Source: Mesorhizobium sp. CA14
Lineage (GTDB): Bacteria; Pseudomonadota; Alphaproteobacteria; Rhizobiales; Rhizobiaceae
Assembly: GCF_020165195.1 (NCBI RefSeq)
Contig: NZ_JAIUHR010000017.1
Coordinates: forward strand, 57,501-121,500
DNA length: 64,000 nt
Direction of reading: 5' to 3'
The notes beneath the pieces are model-generated. The model was not told the DNA's origin. It saw only the letters and a program-made list of their open reading frames with translations, and searched no databases. This document shows positions 51,023-60,500 of this stretch, in pieces. Every line of letters begins with the position of its first letter. The stretch's first letter is position 1. The position numbers and the translations under genes were made by a program.

Positions 51023-53233
51023 TCATGGTATTCTCTCAAGTAACAAATCTGCGCTGTCACCGAACTGGTACTTGGCGTGTCGTTTGAGATTGACCCGGGT
51101 AAGGACGCTCCCGATAGGAATCGAGCTCGCGCCATCCCTTTCAAGCAGTTCCAAAACGGCGCGAGCGATATCGCGCGGCGTCCTGTTCCAGCGGACGGCA
51201 AGAAGAACCGCATCCGCCCATCTCGTCAGGAACCTCGCTTCCGGGCCGGCAAGGCCGGAGGGCCCGTTGATGATGACCAAGCTGTACTCTGCCTGCAGTT
51301 CTTCCCTGCACTCAATGCTGTCCGCTCGCGCAAGAAGCTCGAGCAAATCTTCGGCCGGGGCGACGGTCATCAGGTCGACGCCCGCGCCAGGTACACCCAC
51401 CACTGCATCCTCTAGACTGCAGCGATTGCGGATGAAATCGCCGAATGACCGGTGAGCCTTCGGCCCGCCGCCCTGACGGACGAATTCTTGCGTAAGCTGA
51501 TGGTGTTTAGGTTCCAGATCAATCAGAAGCACCGGGTCGCCCAACCGTGTAGCGGCCAATGCTAAACTCCAGGCAAGCTCATTCGCGCCGTCATTGCGCA
51601 GGCTGGACGTGACAAGGATAGTATGTGGGGAACGCAGCCTCGCTTGATCTGCCGCAGCGCTAACCAAAAGCGACGTGACGGCACGACTGTAAGCGGATCT
51701 GGGTTGATCCAGAATCAATTGCCGCAGCTGCTTTATGACGATATTGCCAGGATCTGGAATGAGGCCAATGCAGGGAACTCTGAGCGCTGCTTCAGTCTCG
51801 GCCTCGCCGCGCAGGGACCGATTGAACCTGTTGCGGAACAGCACAAAGGCTGCGCCGAGCATGGCGAAGACGATCATTCCGGGCGGCACTAGGAATATCG
51901 GCGGCAAGGTCAGCGGCTTGGACGGCGGCCATGCCTGGGAAAGGATTGAGACGCCTGCTGAAGGAGCCGCGATGCGCCGCGTCAAATCCTGCTGCCGGCT
52001 CAGTAGGTCGTTGTATCTTTGGGTCAGCAGGTTAACTTGCGGTTCGAGCGCGCGCAAACCGGAAAGCCGGCTGGCGGTGTCGGCCACGACGACATCGAGA
52101 ACATTCTTGCGGTCTTCCAGCGCCTTGACCTGAGCCCGGTAGGTGCTCACCTGCTTCTCGATGCTCGCCACCCCCTGCTGGATCTCGTTGTCGATCCTTG
52201 CGCTAAGATCCGTATCCGCCGGAGCCTTAGCCTTGCGAGCCTCGAGGTCGGCCAGATCTGGCATGCCCATGGTTTCGGCCAGCGAGACGACCGGCGCACG
52301 CTGATTGCGAAGATCCTGAATATGAGCAAGGCGTGCTTCCATTGCGGCCAGATCGGCCTTGGACATCGATATCTGCTGGTTGAGATCCGCCTGTTCCCTT
52401 GCAGCGTTGTCAGCTGCACCTTGATCTACGGCACCGTGGCTCAGCCGGTATTTCTCCAGTCGATCGGTCGCCGCAACGAGATCGCTTTGCACAGCCGGCA
52501 GGCTGGCGGCCACTCTATTGAGTTCCAACCGGTCCTCGGCCTGCCGCTTTTTCGCGAGCTCGTCGATATAGACTTGGGAAAATGTATTCGCGACCATGGC
52601 GGCGCGTGCCGGATCTTCATCTGCGAAAGCGACGGAGATGACCCTTGAGCGCAGTTCCTGCCCAATCCTAATTCTTTTCCTCAACAGCTTCAGGTCGGGA
52701 TCGACCCCTGCCTCGCCACCCTGCGGCCAAAGTCGCTCGATGATCTCGGCAGCACGCGACTGTGTCGCGGCGGAAACTGCTCCAGGCCCGGAGGTTCCGG
52801 TTGCAGGCGCATCCTGCGCCGGCGTGGCGCCTTCCAGGTCGTGCAGCGCCGCCGCAACGCGGCGCAAATGGCCTTGCGAGGACAGCATGGTGATGTGATC
52901 ATCGATGCTGGAATCGATAAGGTCCTGCACAGAGGACCCCCCCGGAGCAAGCGAACCGCGTGCCGGCGGATCGATTATCAGCTGGCTGGTGGCCTCGAAC
53001 ATCACGGGCCGGGCGACGCCCACAAATGCCGCAAGGATGCCGCCCAACACCGCGAAGGCAAGGATCAGCCATTTTCTTCTTGCCAGGGCAGCCAACAGCT
53101 CATGCGTGGGCGTCGGTGGTTGATGTTTGCGCCGCGACCGTAAGCGATCCCTTTGTTCGACAACTGCTGGAACAGGCTGGGAAACGGTTCGCGGAAGTTT
53201 CATTCGGCTGACGGCGGAACCTGCCATTTTCAT
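51023..53233 (-). CDS. ExoP/GumC-like polysaccharide co-polymerase with degenerate kinase domain
   Basis: 736 residues. A Wzz domain with two membrane segments (about residues 54-74, KWLILAFAVLGGILAAFVG, and 435-455) encloses a long periplasmic coiled coil. After the second segment comes a BY-kinase-like cytoplasmic domain (about 530-725), but its P-loop is gone: where relatives have GEGKS this protein has ILVTSSLRNDGANELAW, and no Tyr-rich tail is seen. Wzz proteins of this kind set chain length and link the inner-membrane pathway to the ExoF/Wza export channel. Start codon overlaps the asparagine synthase stop by four bases. Confidence 0.88.
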   Translation of the reverse strand: MKMAGSAVSRMKLPRTVSQPVPAVVEQRDRLRSRRKHQPPTPTHELLAALARRKWLILAFAVLGGILAAFVGVARPVMFEATSQLIIDPPARGSLAPGGSSVQDLIDSSIDDHITMLSSQGHLRRVAAALHDLEGATPAQDAPATGTSGPGAVSAATQSRAAEIIERLWPQGGEAGVDPDLKLLRKRIRIGQELRSRVISVAFADEDPARAAMVANTFSQVYIDELAKKRQAEDRLELNRVAASLPAVQSDLVAATDRLEKYRLSHGAVDQGAADNAAREQADLNQQISMSKADLAAMEARLAHIQDLRNQRAPVVSLAETMGMPDLADLEARKAKAPADTDLSARIDNEIQQGVASIEKQVSTYRAQVKALEDRKNVLDVVVADTASRLSGLRALEPQVNLLTQRYNDLLSRQQDLTRRIAAPSAGVSILSQAWPPSKPLTLPPIFLVPPGMIVFAMLGAAFVLFRNRFNRSLRGEAETEAALRVPCIGLIPDPGNIVIKQLRQLILDQPRSAYSRAVTSLLVSAAADQARLRSPHTILVTSSLRNDGANELAWSLALAATRLGDPVLLIDLEPKHHQLTQEFVRQGGGPKAHRSFGDFIRNRCSLEDAVVGVPGAGVDLMTVAPAEDLLELLARADSIECREELQAEYSLVIINGPSGLAGPEARFLTRWADAVLLAVRWNRTPRDIARAVLELLERDGASSIPIGSVLTRVNLKRHAKYQFGDSADLLLERIP

Positions 53234-55215
53234 ACTCCTGCCATGTCCAGTTCGCGCGACGAGGTCGCGATTGGCGCTCGCCTTGCCTCATCGCGCCAGG
53301 CCTGAAACATCAACGCGGACCACAGCTCCCGTGAGTGGTCCTGCCCTCGCATGTGATCGCGCCAGTAGCCGTCCACTTTGGCGCTATCCAGCACACCCTC
53401 ACCGTCATGCCGGATGTCGGCGAGAAGATCGGTCGCCCAGTTGTGCAGCGGACCTCTCAGCCATGCGGCAATCGGAACGTCGAAACCTTGCTTCGGCCTA
53501 TCGATCAGCCGGTCCGGAAGATAGCGGCGCAGCAGATTGCGAAGGATCCACTTGCCTTTGCCGTCGCGCACCTTTGCCTGCGACGGCACGCGCCAGGCGA
53601 ACTCCACGACACGATGGTCAAGCAAGGGACAGCGCCCCTCAAGCCCGTTGGCCATGGTTGCGCGGTCCAGCTTCACAAGTATGTCGCCAGGCAAATAGCC
53701 GGCCATATCGTCGTAGAGAACGCGCGACAGCAGTCCGTCGAGTTTCGGCGTGGCGATCGGCGACGAATGCGCGTGGCGCGTGAGGCTCCCGGCCGGTGAT
53801 GTTACCAACCGCTGATACAATTCATCTTCATGCCTTGCGCCGAGCAAACCGGCGAACCGATTGAGCCGGTCGCTCCGCAGCATATGGCGCACATTTGCGG
53901 TAAGCGGGAGCCTGTCCAAAATATCCTCGCGTGCTGCGCGAGCCAGCAGGTCCAAGCCCCTGGCCACCATACGCCGCATTGCCAGCGGGAGACTTTGCTG
54001 GCGCTTCAGCCGATCTGCCATGAAGTGGCGACCATAGCCCGCGAAGCACTCGTCGCCACCGTCGCCCGACAGAGCGACCGTCACATGCTGACGGGCGAGC
54101 CGCGCCACCAGCAGAGTCGGTATTTGGGACTCGTCGGCGAATGGCTCGTCCCATATCCGGGGCAACTCGGGGATGACCTGGCGCGCGGCATCGGGCGAAA
54201 GGTGAAGCTCCGTATGATCTGCGCCTAGATGTTTTGCCACGTCGGCCGCATAGCCGCTCTCGTCAAATCCCCCCTCCGCGAACGCGATGGTGAAAGTGCG
54301 CACCGGGCTCGTGGATTGGGCCTGCATCAAAGCCACTACGGTGGAACTGTCGATACCGCCCGACAGGAAGCTGCCCAAAGGCACATCGGAGATCATACGT
54401 TCGCGAACTGCGAGCCGCAGCAGATCGTCGAGCTCATTGGTGAGATCGCCGTCAGTCCCGTCGATCGGATCCTCGCGGCCTTTCGTGGCAATTTCGGCCA
54501 GCGACCACCAGTGCTCGACACGCTGAGAAAGCGATCCGGCGCTGCCCGCCTGTGCGAGGTCCGCAGATCTGACCGAGAGCACGGAACCGGGCGGCAGCTT
54601 GAATACATTGCGCCAGATGCATGCACAATCCGGCACCCACCCCTTCGAAAGCATAGCTCCGGCGGCGCCAAGATCGAGCTCAGGAGAAAAGTGCGGAAAG
54701 TACCTGATAGCCTTGAGTTCCGACGCAAAAACCAGGGCACGCCCTGCCAATGCGATATAGAGTGGTTTTTTGCCCATCCGATCCCGTGCGAGGTGCAGGG
54801 TCCTAGTCTTCAGATCCCACAACCCAAAGGCAAACATCCCGGCGCAGCGCCTCAGGGCAATCTCAAGCCCCCACGTCTCGATGGCGCACAACAGAACTTC
54901 GGTGTCGCCGGTCCCATGGAACTGTCGACCCAAGCCTTCCAGTTCGCGCCGCAGGTCACGGAAATTATAGATCTCGCCGTTGAAGGTGATCATGTATCGG
55001 CCACTGGCGGAACGCATCGGCTGCCGCCCTGTGCCTGACAGGTCGACGATGGCAAGCCGCCGGTGACCTAGGGCAATCCCGGCATCACGATCCATCCACA
55101 GCCCTTGGCCATCCGGTCCGCGGTGCCGAAGCGAGCTTGTGATGGGCCCAATCGCCTCAAGCGACGTCGGATCCATCTCCGCAGGCAAGGTTAGAATTCC
55201 AGCGATCCCACACAT
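53230..55215 (-). CDS. asnB: Asparagine synthase (glutamine-hydrolysing) family protein 2
   Basis: 661 residues from the ATG at 55215, which overlaps the stop of the upstream gene as TGATG. Cys2 of MCGIAGILTLP is the glutaminase nucleophile; SSLRHRGPDGQGLWM and FNGEIYNFRDLRREL follow. The synthetase domain has GSFLSGGIDSSTVVAL, ALSGDGGDECFAGYGR, KLDRATMANGLEGRCPLLD and DRPKQGFDVPIAAWL. In polysaccharide loci such enzymes amidate uronic acids or amino-acid substituents. It is clearly different in sequence from the copy at 26976, so the two were probably acquired separately for different acceptors. Confidence 0.92.
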   Translation of the reverse strand: MCGIAGILTLPAEMDPTSLEAIGPITSSLRHRGPDGQGLWMDRDAGIALGHRRLAIVDLSGTGRQPMRSASGRYMITFNGEIYNFRDLRRELEGLGRQFHGTGDTEVLLCAIETWGLEIALRRCAGMFAFGLWDLKTRTLHLARDRMGKKPLYIALAGRALVFASELKAIRYFPHFSPELDLGAAGAMLSKGWVPDCACIWRNVFKLPPGSVLSVRSADLAQAGSAGSLSQRVEHWWSLAEIATKGREDPIDGTDGDLTNELDDLLRLAVRERMISDVPLGSFLSGGIDSSTVVALMQAQSTSPVRTFTIAFAEGGFDESGYAADVAKHLGADHTELHLSPDAARQVIPELPRIWDEPFADESQIPTLLVARLARQHVTVALSGDGGDECFAGYGRHFMADRLKRQQSLPLAMRRMVARGLDLLARAAREDILDRLPLTANVRHMLRSDRLNRFAGLLGARHEDELYQRLVTSPAGSLTRHAHSSPIATPKLDGLLSRVLYDDMAGYLPGDILVKLDRATMANGLEGRCPLLDHRVVEFAWRVPSQAKVRDGKGKWILRNLLRRYLPDRLIDRPKQGFDVPIAAWLRGPLHNWATDLLADIRHDGEGVLDSAKVDGYWRDHMRGQDHSRELWSALMFQAWRDEARRAPIATSSRELDMAGV

Positions 55216-56477
55216 CACGCCATCCTTACTTGCTGGGGCCGTAGGCGGACCTCGGAACGCATTCCCGCGACAAGGCAGAATGTCAGCGCGAACCACACGA
55301 TCGGGTGGCGGATGGTCAGATGAGGCATGCTGAAGACAATCACCGAAGCAAGAAGCACCGCCAGTGCGTCGAACCGGCTGCGCCAAGCGGATATGCCGGC
55401 TGCCCCGACAATCCAAATCAAGGCGAGGACTGCCACAAGACCGCCCTGAAGATAGAGATCAAGAATTGTGTTGTGGGCTTCGAATGGTCGTTCCAGGAAC
55501 TGCTTGTCCGCGACCGGCGGCCGCTCCAGGTGGGGACCGGGACCTAGGCCGAGAGACCAGGATTCCAGTCCCTTCTCAATCGCCTCGCCCCACAGAAAAA
55601 CCCGCAGATCGAATGTCTCTGCAGTTGCTTCGTCACCTCCGTCCTTGGTGAGGCTCTTGGCGAACTCTGTTACGCTGCCCTCCTCGGCGATTGCATACGG
55701 TGTAGCCGCGATCGCCAGCGGAACGGCACCGACGATCATCACGAGCGCAATCTGCCGGGAAAGACTGGCTTTGCCAGAACCAGATGCGAACCATGCCCTT
55801 AGCCGCAGCCCAAGAAAGACGAGGCCGCTCAGAATAGTCGTGTATAGATAGGTGTCGCTCTTGGTCAGCCGCCCGACGTAAAAGATCAGGCTAAGGCTAG
55901 TGAGCGCAAAAAACTGACCCCATCGCTTGTCGGTGGTTGCAGCAAGATGTAAAGCCAGCGGGCCGAAGACCGCACAATAGAGCGCGAGTTGGTTGGGATT
56001 TTCCGACCAGCCGCGCAAGCGATCCCAATACCAGGGATCTATCCCCGACTGATGTATCCAACCCCAGGCAAGTCCGAGTTGTACTGTAAAGGCGCCGAAC
56101 GCGATTGCGATCACCCACCAGGCGCTGCGCCGAAGACGGGACTCGGCGTCGGGATCCAGAGTTGCAAGGCAGGTAACGCTCGCCACGAGCGCATAGGCCA
56201 TCACATCGTGCGACAGTCCTGTGAGGTAGAGCACCGTGGTGGAGTAGCCGACGGCGGTGCCGATCGCCAAAGTCAGCGACAGAAGCAACCAGAACTTCGC
56301 CAATTTTACAAAGGCCGGTGTCGCTTCGATCGGGCCGCCAGCCAGTACCCGGCCGACCGACAGCATGATCCAGAGCATGAGGAAAAGCTCGCCGTAACCG
56401 AATGGCAAACCCGGGACGGATATCTGCGACGCGAAGGACAAGGCAACGCCCGCGGCGAGCAATGCATCCCTTATCAT
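55215..56477 (-). CDS. Wzy/O-antigen ligase-like polysaccharide polymerase
   Basis: 420 residues from the ATG at 56477; the longer frame to 56738 includes the shadow of the neighbouring gene. About ten to twelve membrane segments are visible, such as YGELFLMLWIMLSVGRVLAG and WVIAIAFGAFTVQLGLAWGW. The large periplasmic loop contains RGWSENPNQLALYCAVFGPL and GPGPHLERP...FEAHNTILDLYLQGG, the O-antigen ligase/Wzy domain signature. It would polymerise lipid-linked repeat units in the periplasm. Both its ends overlap its operon neighbours. Confidence 0.88.
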   Translation of the reverse strand: MIRDALLAAGVALSFASQISVPGLPFGYGELFLMLWIMLSVGRVLAGGPIEATPAFVKLAKFWLLLSLTLAIGTAVGYSTTVLYLTGLSHDVMAYALVASVTCLATLDPDAESRLRRSAWWVIAIAFGAFTVQLGLAWGWIHQSGIDPWYWDRLRGWSENPNQLALYCAVFGPLALHLAATTDKRWGQFFALTSLSLIFYVGRLTKSDTYLYTTILSGLVFLGLRLRAWFASGSGKASLSRQIALVMIVGAVPLAIAATPYAIAEEGSVTEFAKSLTKDGGDEATAETFDLRVFLWGEAIEKGLESWSLGLGPGPHLERPPVADKQFLERPFEAHNTILDLYLQGGLVAVLALIWIVGAAGISAWRSRFDALAVLLASVIVFSMPHLTIRHPIVWFALTFCLVAGMRSEVRLRPQQVRMA

Positions 56478-57685
56478 CGGCGCGCCTCGCCCAGCCGGCG
56501 CTTGGCGACACGGTCCGCCGACGCGGAATGTGCAAGACCGCCTCTGGCCTGAGCCGCCAGGACGCTCCTGTAGAGGTCGCAATACTGCTCGACCACTCCA
56601 GGTAAGGCAAAACGCTCTCTGACGAGTGCGGCGGTACGAGCACCCATAGCCTTGGCGCGCTCGCGATCCGAGAGCAGGTCGACTATGCGATCTGCCAATG
56701 CGTCTGAATCTCGCGGCGCTACCAGATAACCGTTCCATTCATCCTGGACGACATCGGTGCAGCCTGGCATCCTAGAGGCTACTATGGGCAGGCCCGCGAG
56801 CCCGGCCTCCAGCAACACGCGAGGAACTCCCTCGCGATATTCGGTCGGAAAGGCGAAGACGTCAGCCATGCCAAGAAGCGAGGGAACGTCTTGGCGTTTC
56901 CCCAACACAACTATTTCTGGACCAAGCCGTCGAATTTCCGATTCGTCGACGGCAAATGGGCCCTCGGATTGCCACGGTCCAATTAACAGGAAGCGCGCGT
57001 CTGGCCGTTTGGAGAGAACTTTCGGCACGGACTTGAGAAGGGTCGGCACCCCCTTCTGACGGGTCAGTCGGCCGACAAACATAACGACTTCAGCCGACTG
57101 CAGCCCGAATTCCTCCCGCATTCTTGCAGGGGGCGGCCCAAGGTGCCTCGCAGCCGCGAAGGCACTTATGTCAATGCCTGAACCGGCGATGAGACGCTTG
57201 TCGCTGCATCCAAGCAGCCGGTATCGTTCAAAGAAGGCCTGATCGTCGAGGTTCTGGAACACTGTCGCTGCTGTCCAAAGCGATGCCAGCCATTGCAGGC
57301 CGCAGAAGATCGGACGAAGCGCCAAGGCGCGCGGCTCAAGCGACGAGAACGTCCAGCCCAGGCCGTTGATCGTGCGGACTACCGGCACCTGCCCCCGGGC
57401 GGCGAGTGGTGCAAGGAGATTAGGCTTTGTGTCGAAACTCTGCACTATGTCGGGTCGCAACTCCGCCATCAATTTGCGAAGCATCCTGATCGTGCCTGAT
57501 TTGCCGCTGCCGCTACTGAAGCGGTCGAAGCCATAGCGCCTGTGTGCAATCCCGTGTCTTAGGAATGAGGCGCCGTCGCAGGTGGAAAAGGCAGTGATCT
57601 GGAAGCCCCTCTCACGCACCTCCATGAGGAAGGGAATTCTAAGCGCGTGATCCTCGCCGCCGACGCAGACCAGGTGCGGCCTCAT
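56474..57685 (-). CDS. GT4-family glycosyltransferase
   Basis: 403 residues from the ATG at 57685, with GGAGGGG upstream. GT-B fold of family GT4: an N-terminal acceptor domain (HLVCVGGEDHALRIPFLMEV, PDIVQSFDTKPNLLAPLAAR), then the donor domain with VVMFVGRLTRQKGVPTLLKS and the ExxxxxxxE motif in FPTEYREGVPRVLLEAGLAG. It would add a sugar of the repeat unit from a nucleotide donor on the cytoplasmic side. It heads the four-gene operon that runs to 51023. The longer frame to 57784 has no ribosome site. Confidence 0.93.
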   Translation of the reverse strand: MRPHLVCVGGEDHALRIPFLMEVRERGFQITAFSTCDGASFLRHGIAHRRYGFDRFSSGSGKSGTIRMLRKLMAELRPDIVQSFDTKPNLLAPLAARGQVPVVRTINGLGWTFSSLEPRALALRPIFCGLQWLASLWTAATVFQNLDDQAFFERYRLLGCSDKRLIAGSGIDISAFAAARHLGPPPARMREEFGLQSAEVVMFVGRLTRQKGVPTLLKSVPKVLSKRPDARFLLIGPWQSEGPFAVDESEIRRLGPEIVVLGKRQDVPSLLGMADVFAFPTEYREGVPRVLLEAGLAGLPIVASRMPGCTDVVQDEWNGYLVAPRDSDALADRIVDLLSDRERAKAMGARTAALVRERFALPGVVEQYCDLYRSVLAAQARGGLAHSASADRVAKRRLGEARR

Positions 57686-58029
57686 TTCGCCCCTCCCCAA
57701 AAGCTGCGGTCCGCCAGCTGCCCGAAATGGCTGGAACTTGGATAGTCTCTCATGGCCCGCTGTCTTTGCGAGGAATGCGTTCAATCGGTCATGAAAGCTA
57801 CGGGGGGGTCTTAAGCTTGTCCTCGTCCGTTCGAATGACGGGACCAGTCGGTTCGGCGCAGTGATCAGGCAATAGGTGTTGGAAACCGATGCGGGTTCGG
57901 CGAGAACGCCCAGGCGGTTACTGCTGGCTGGACGAGAGATCTCTCGCTATCGAGCGCGGGGATGGAGCCACAGCATGGCTCCTCGCAGGAAGCTTGTCCC
58001 AAACGCGATGCCGACGGGACGCCGAGGCT
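57686..58029. promoter_or_regulatory. Upstream region of the glycosyltransferase operon
   Basis: 344 bases with no recognised gene. It must hold the promoter of the four-gene minus-strand operon. The reading frames present are short and unlike proteins. No operator was recognised. Confidence 0.35.
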
Positions 58030-58260
58030 CTATGATGGCCCAGTTCGCGATGCAAGCTGCGGTCGTTCAATGACGGTGTATTCATACGCCCGGTGCCGAT
58101 GGTCTTTTTCAAAGACCCGTATCCATCGGACCTCGGAGTTTCGCAGCGTAACGTCCCGATTGGTAGCGAGCTTTGCGGCCCGGAATGGCGTTGGCGCAAC
58201 AATCTTGTGGGAGACGATCACCTTTCCGGCGAAGATCTCCTCGACCTCGTAGCTCGGCAT
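58030..58260 (-). CDS. Conserved small hypothetical protein (76 aa)
   Basis: 76 residues from the ATG at 58260, which has a GGGAGGA ribosome site. The sequence (MPSYEVEEIFAGKVIVSHKI, then VRWIRVFEKDHRHRAYEYT) looks like a compact, mostly beta single-domain protein with regular codon use; the upstream extension to 58491 does not. No signal peptide or membrane segment. I do not recognise a family. Its position between the glycosyltransferase operon and the RTX gene gives no clear functional hint. Confidence 0.6.
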   Translation of the reverse strand: MPSYEVEEIFAGKVIVSHKIVAPTPFRAAKLATNRDVTLRNSEVRWIRVFEKDHRHRAYEYTVIERPQLASRTGPS

Positions 58261-58497
58261 GCCATCCTCCCGCACCCTTATCTCAGGCCAGCCAATCAAA
58301 CTTCGATTGCGGGGAAAAGTTCCACAAATTCGAGATAAAGGCGAGAGCTGGCGACCGGCACACGCGAGAGTTGATTGAGTTGGCAGCAGATTTGATGCCG
58401 GGAGCGGCAACTGAGGACCGCAGAGGAGAGGCCAATGGGGCCGGCCGGATTGGTTTGCGAGCTTATCGACCGGCACGAGGCCGGTTTTCACGGCCAG

Positions 58498-58528
58498 ACC
58501 GATAGGAGCCTTGGGGGCTCCTATCGGT
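58498..58528 (-). terminator. Strong hairpin at the RTX gene 2 end
   Basis: A perfect 13-bp stem (ACCGATAGGAGCC with GGCTCCTATCGGT, five-base loop) starts 12 bases past the stop of the RTX gene. Only weak T-runs follow on either strand, so it may act as a transcript-end or stabilising hairpin. Confidence 0.65.
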
Positions 58529-58539
58529 AAGGCGCCTTG

Positions 58540-60114
58540 TCAGATCACAAGAAAGGAGTTTTCGCTCAAGTGCAAATGTGGGGAGAGACTGGCAAACTGG
58601 ACCTGAGCATGGCCGCCAGCTCCGTCGCTGTCGAAGGAAAGCGCTCCTGTCGCGCTGTTGTAGATGATGTGATCGCTCGCATCATGTGCGCTGCGGCCGA
58701 TGTGGAAATCGCCGGCTGCAAGCGCGCCCTTCTGAAGCCCGGCGAATATACCGTGGTCGAGATTGATCTTGTCTCGAGAGACGTCGAAATCGGCGATCCT
58801 GTCGATATTGTACTTTCCAAGCGCCGTGTTGAACACGAAGGCATCGTGTCCGCCATATCCCTTCAACAGGTCTGATCCGCCGCCGCCATTTATCTTGTTG
58901 TCACCGTTGTTGCCAAGGACCGTCTGGCCGAACTCGTTGCCGGTCAGATTGATGGCGGTTTTGCCTGCCGTGTTGGAGGTGGAGAGTTGCTCGATATGCG
59001 AGCCGGTGGACAGGGCATAGCTGACCGAGGCCATCACTTTGTCAAAGCCGCCACCATTGGCTTCCATTATTTTGTCATGTGCATTGTTGACGTGATAGGT
59101 GTTGTTGCCCTTGCCACCCAGGATCACATGATCGTTGTGAGAAGGGTCTGTGCTTGTTGGCGGCGTCGCGCTGGACGTTGACGGCGTCGGGCTAGACGTT
59201 GACGGCGTCGCGCCGGATGTTGGCGGCGTCGCGATGGATGTGGGCGGCGTCACGCTGGACGTCGGCGCCATCGCGCTGGACGTCGGCGGTGTCGGTTCGG
59301 AGGCTGGCGGCGTGGGCTCGGAAGTTGCCGGTGGTGTCGGCTCAGTGGTCGCGGGCGCCGTCGACGAAGTCGTACTGGCATTGTGCAGCCGGAAGAAGGC
59401 CTGCAATTCCGGCGAAGTCTCAAGCGCGGTGTCGCCGTTCTGTGAACCCCACGCATAAGCGTAGTCGAAGGCCGGTGACGGCACGAGCTTGGCCCAGTGA
59501 TCGACCATGATCTGTTCCTGAGCCGCCGTGGGCACGACATATTTGCCACCCGTGTCAGTGTTATAGTTGCCGCCGCCAAAAGTTTGGTAGACGGGAATAA
59601 TCTTGTCGATGGGAATGCCGGACTTTACGGCCGCGGCCACCGCCCTGTCGATCATGGCGTAGTCGACGCTGGTTGTGCCGGTTCGCACCGGGTAGGGATC
59701 AATACCGTAGTAGTCGATGCCCGTGCTGGCCGGATTGTAAGTGTTGGTGAAATCCGGATTTGTGGAAGACCCCATGTTCATCATGGTGACGAAAGTTTTC
59801 GCGCCCGGGAAATGCGAATGGATCCAATCGGACTCCGCCTTCAGATTTTCGGCGCTCGCATAGGTTCCCCATTTGCCGGTAGGATCCGGTTCATCGACGA
59901 GATAGAATCCGAACACTTTCGGATTGTTGAGAAAAGGGGTGACCTGATCGGTGAAAGATTGCGTGACGCCGTCGTGGGCGTCGAGGAAAACCAGACCTTT
60001 CATTCCGTCAGGAAGTGCATTCACCTGGGAAACATTTTGGAGATCGACCAGATTGAACCCGGCCGTTGCCACCTGGGCGGCCGAACCGCCAGCAGCATAG
60101 TGAAGAGTTGCCAT
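58540..60114 (-). CDS. RTX-type secreted protein with glycoside-hydrolase-like domain 2
   Basis: 524 residues, paralogue of the protein at 40813. The first ~245 residues share the block FGFYLVDEPDPTGKWGTYAS and IDYYGIDPYPVRTGT. The linker (about 262-330) is a Thr/Pro/Ser repeat with a seven-residue period (ATPPTSx). The C-terminal part has RTX nonapeptides (NKINGGGGSDLLKGYGGHD) and ends SFLVI, the form of a type I secretion signal. It is divergent from the ABC transporter and fusion-protein genes at 60501-63630, so those probably export it. It lacks an N-terminal signal peptide. Likely extracellular polysaccharide hydrolase; the true enzyme class needs a structural check. Confidence 0.87.
   Translation of the reverse strand: MATLHYAAGGSAAQVATAGFNLVDLQNVSQVNALPDGMKGLVFLDAHDGVTQSFTDQVTPFLNNPKVFGFYLVDEPDPTGKWGTYASAENLKAESDWIHSHFPGAKTFVTMMNMGSSTNPDFTNTYNPASTGIDYYGIDPYPVRTGTTSVDYAMIDRAVAAAVKSGIPIDKIIPVYQTFGGGNYNTDTGGKYVVPTAAQEQIMVDHWAKLVPSPAFDYAYAWGSQNGDTALETSPELQAFFRLHNASTTSSTAPATTEPTPPATSEPTPPASEPTPPTSSAMAPTSSVTPPTSIATPPTSGATPSTSSPTPSTSSATPPTSTDPSHNDHVILGGKGNNTYHVNNAHDKIMEANGGGFDKVMASVSYALSTGSHIEQLSTSNTAGKTAINLTGNEFGQTVLGNNGDNKINGGGGSDLLKGYGGHDAFVFNTALGKYNIDRIADFDVSRDKINLDHGIFAGLQKGALAAGDFHIGRSAHDASDHIIYNSATGALSFDSDGAGGHAQVQFASLSPHLHLSENSFLVI
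59156..59295. repeat. 21-base tandem repeat in the RTX protein linker
   Basis: Six to seven imperfect copies of a 21-base unit (core GACGTTGACGGCGTCG), in frame, encode the Thr/Pro/Ser linker. The repeat has a different unit length from the 30-base repeat in the other RTX gene. Confidence 0.75.
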
Positions 60115-60500
60115 GGTTATCCCTTCTTATCGGCAACACCCCCCGCGCCGCTTCCCTAGACGAAAGACATATTAGACAGAAATCACATACCACCTTGATC
60201 GGTCAAAATATTTGATCGCGTCCTCCATCCTTCATTGGGCGTCTCCAAGAAAACCCAATGTTTTCAGCCTTGTTCGGCTCAGTTAGTCAAAGCGCCACGC
60301 GGCTTTTGCTCCCGCTATTATCCCCAATTTCCACCGATTCACTGCTCCATTTTGAGACAGAGCCACGATTTCGCTTCATTTCAATTAAAGTAGGCTACAT
60401 TAGTGACGCCTCACGTCCGGCAATCGCTCGGACCTGACATATCCATGCAGTCAAGGGTTCCCATATCGGGCAGGGCCAACAAAGCCGCGCGGTTATCCGC
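60115..60500. promoter_or_regulatory. Divergent promoter region of RTX gene 2 and the secretion operon
   Basis: 386 bases, AT-richer than the surroundings. It contains ACATATTAG (60168) close to the RTX gene and CTACATTAG (60395) toward the transporter gene; the latter nonamer is also found upstream of RTX gene 1 (42429). No gene was seen. Confidence 0.45.

Noticed and set aside
59156..59295. Repeat array considered as a CRISPR
   Set aside because: The repeats are in frame, without spacers, and encode a Thr/Pro linker of the RTX protein; no cas genes are present.
22089..60114. Exosortase/PEP-CTERM locus, suggested by the ligase, carrier and asparagine synthase genes
   Set aside because: No exosortase, no PEP-CTERM protein and none of the system-specific membrane proteins were seen.
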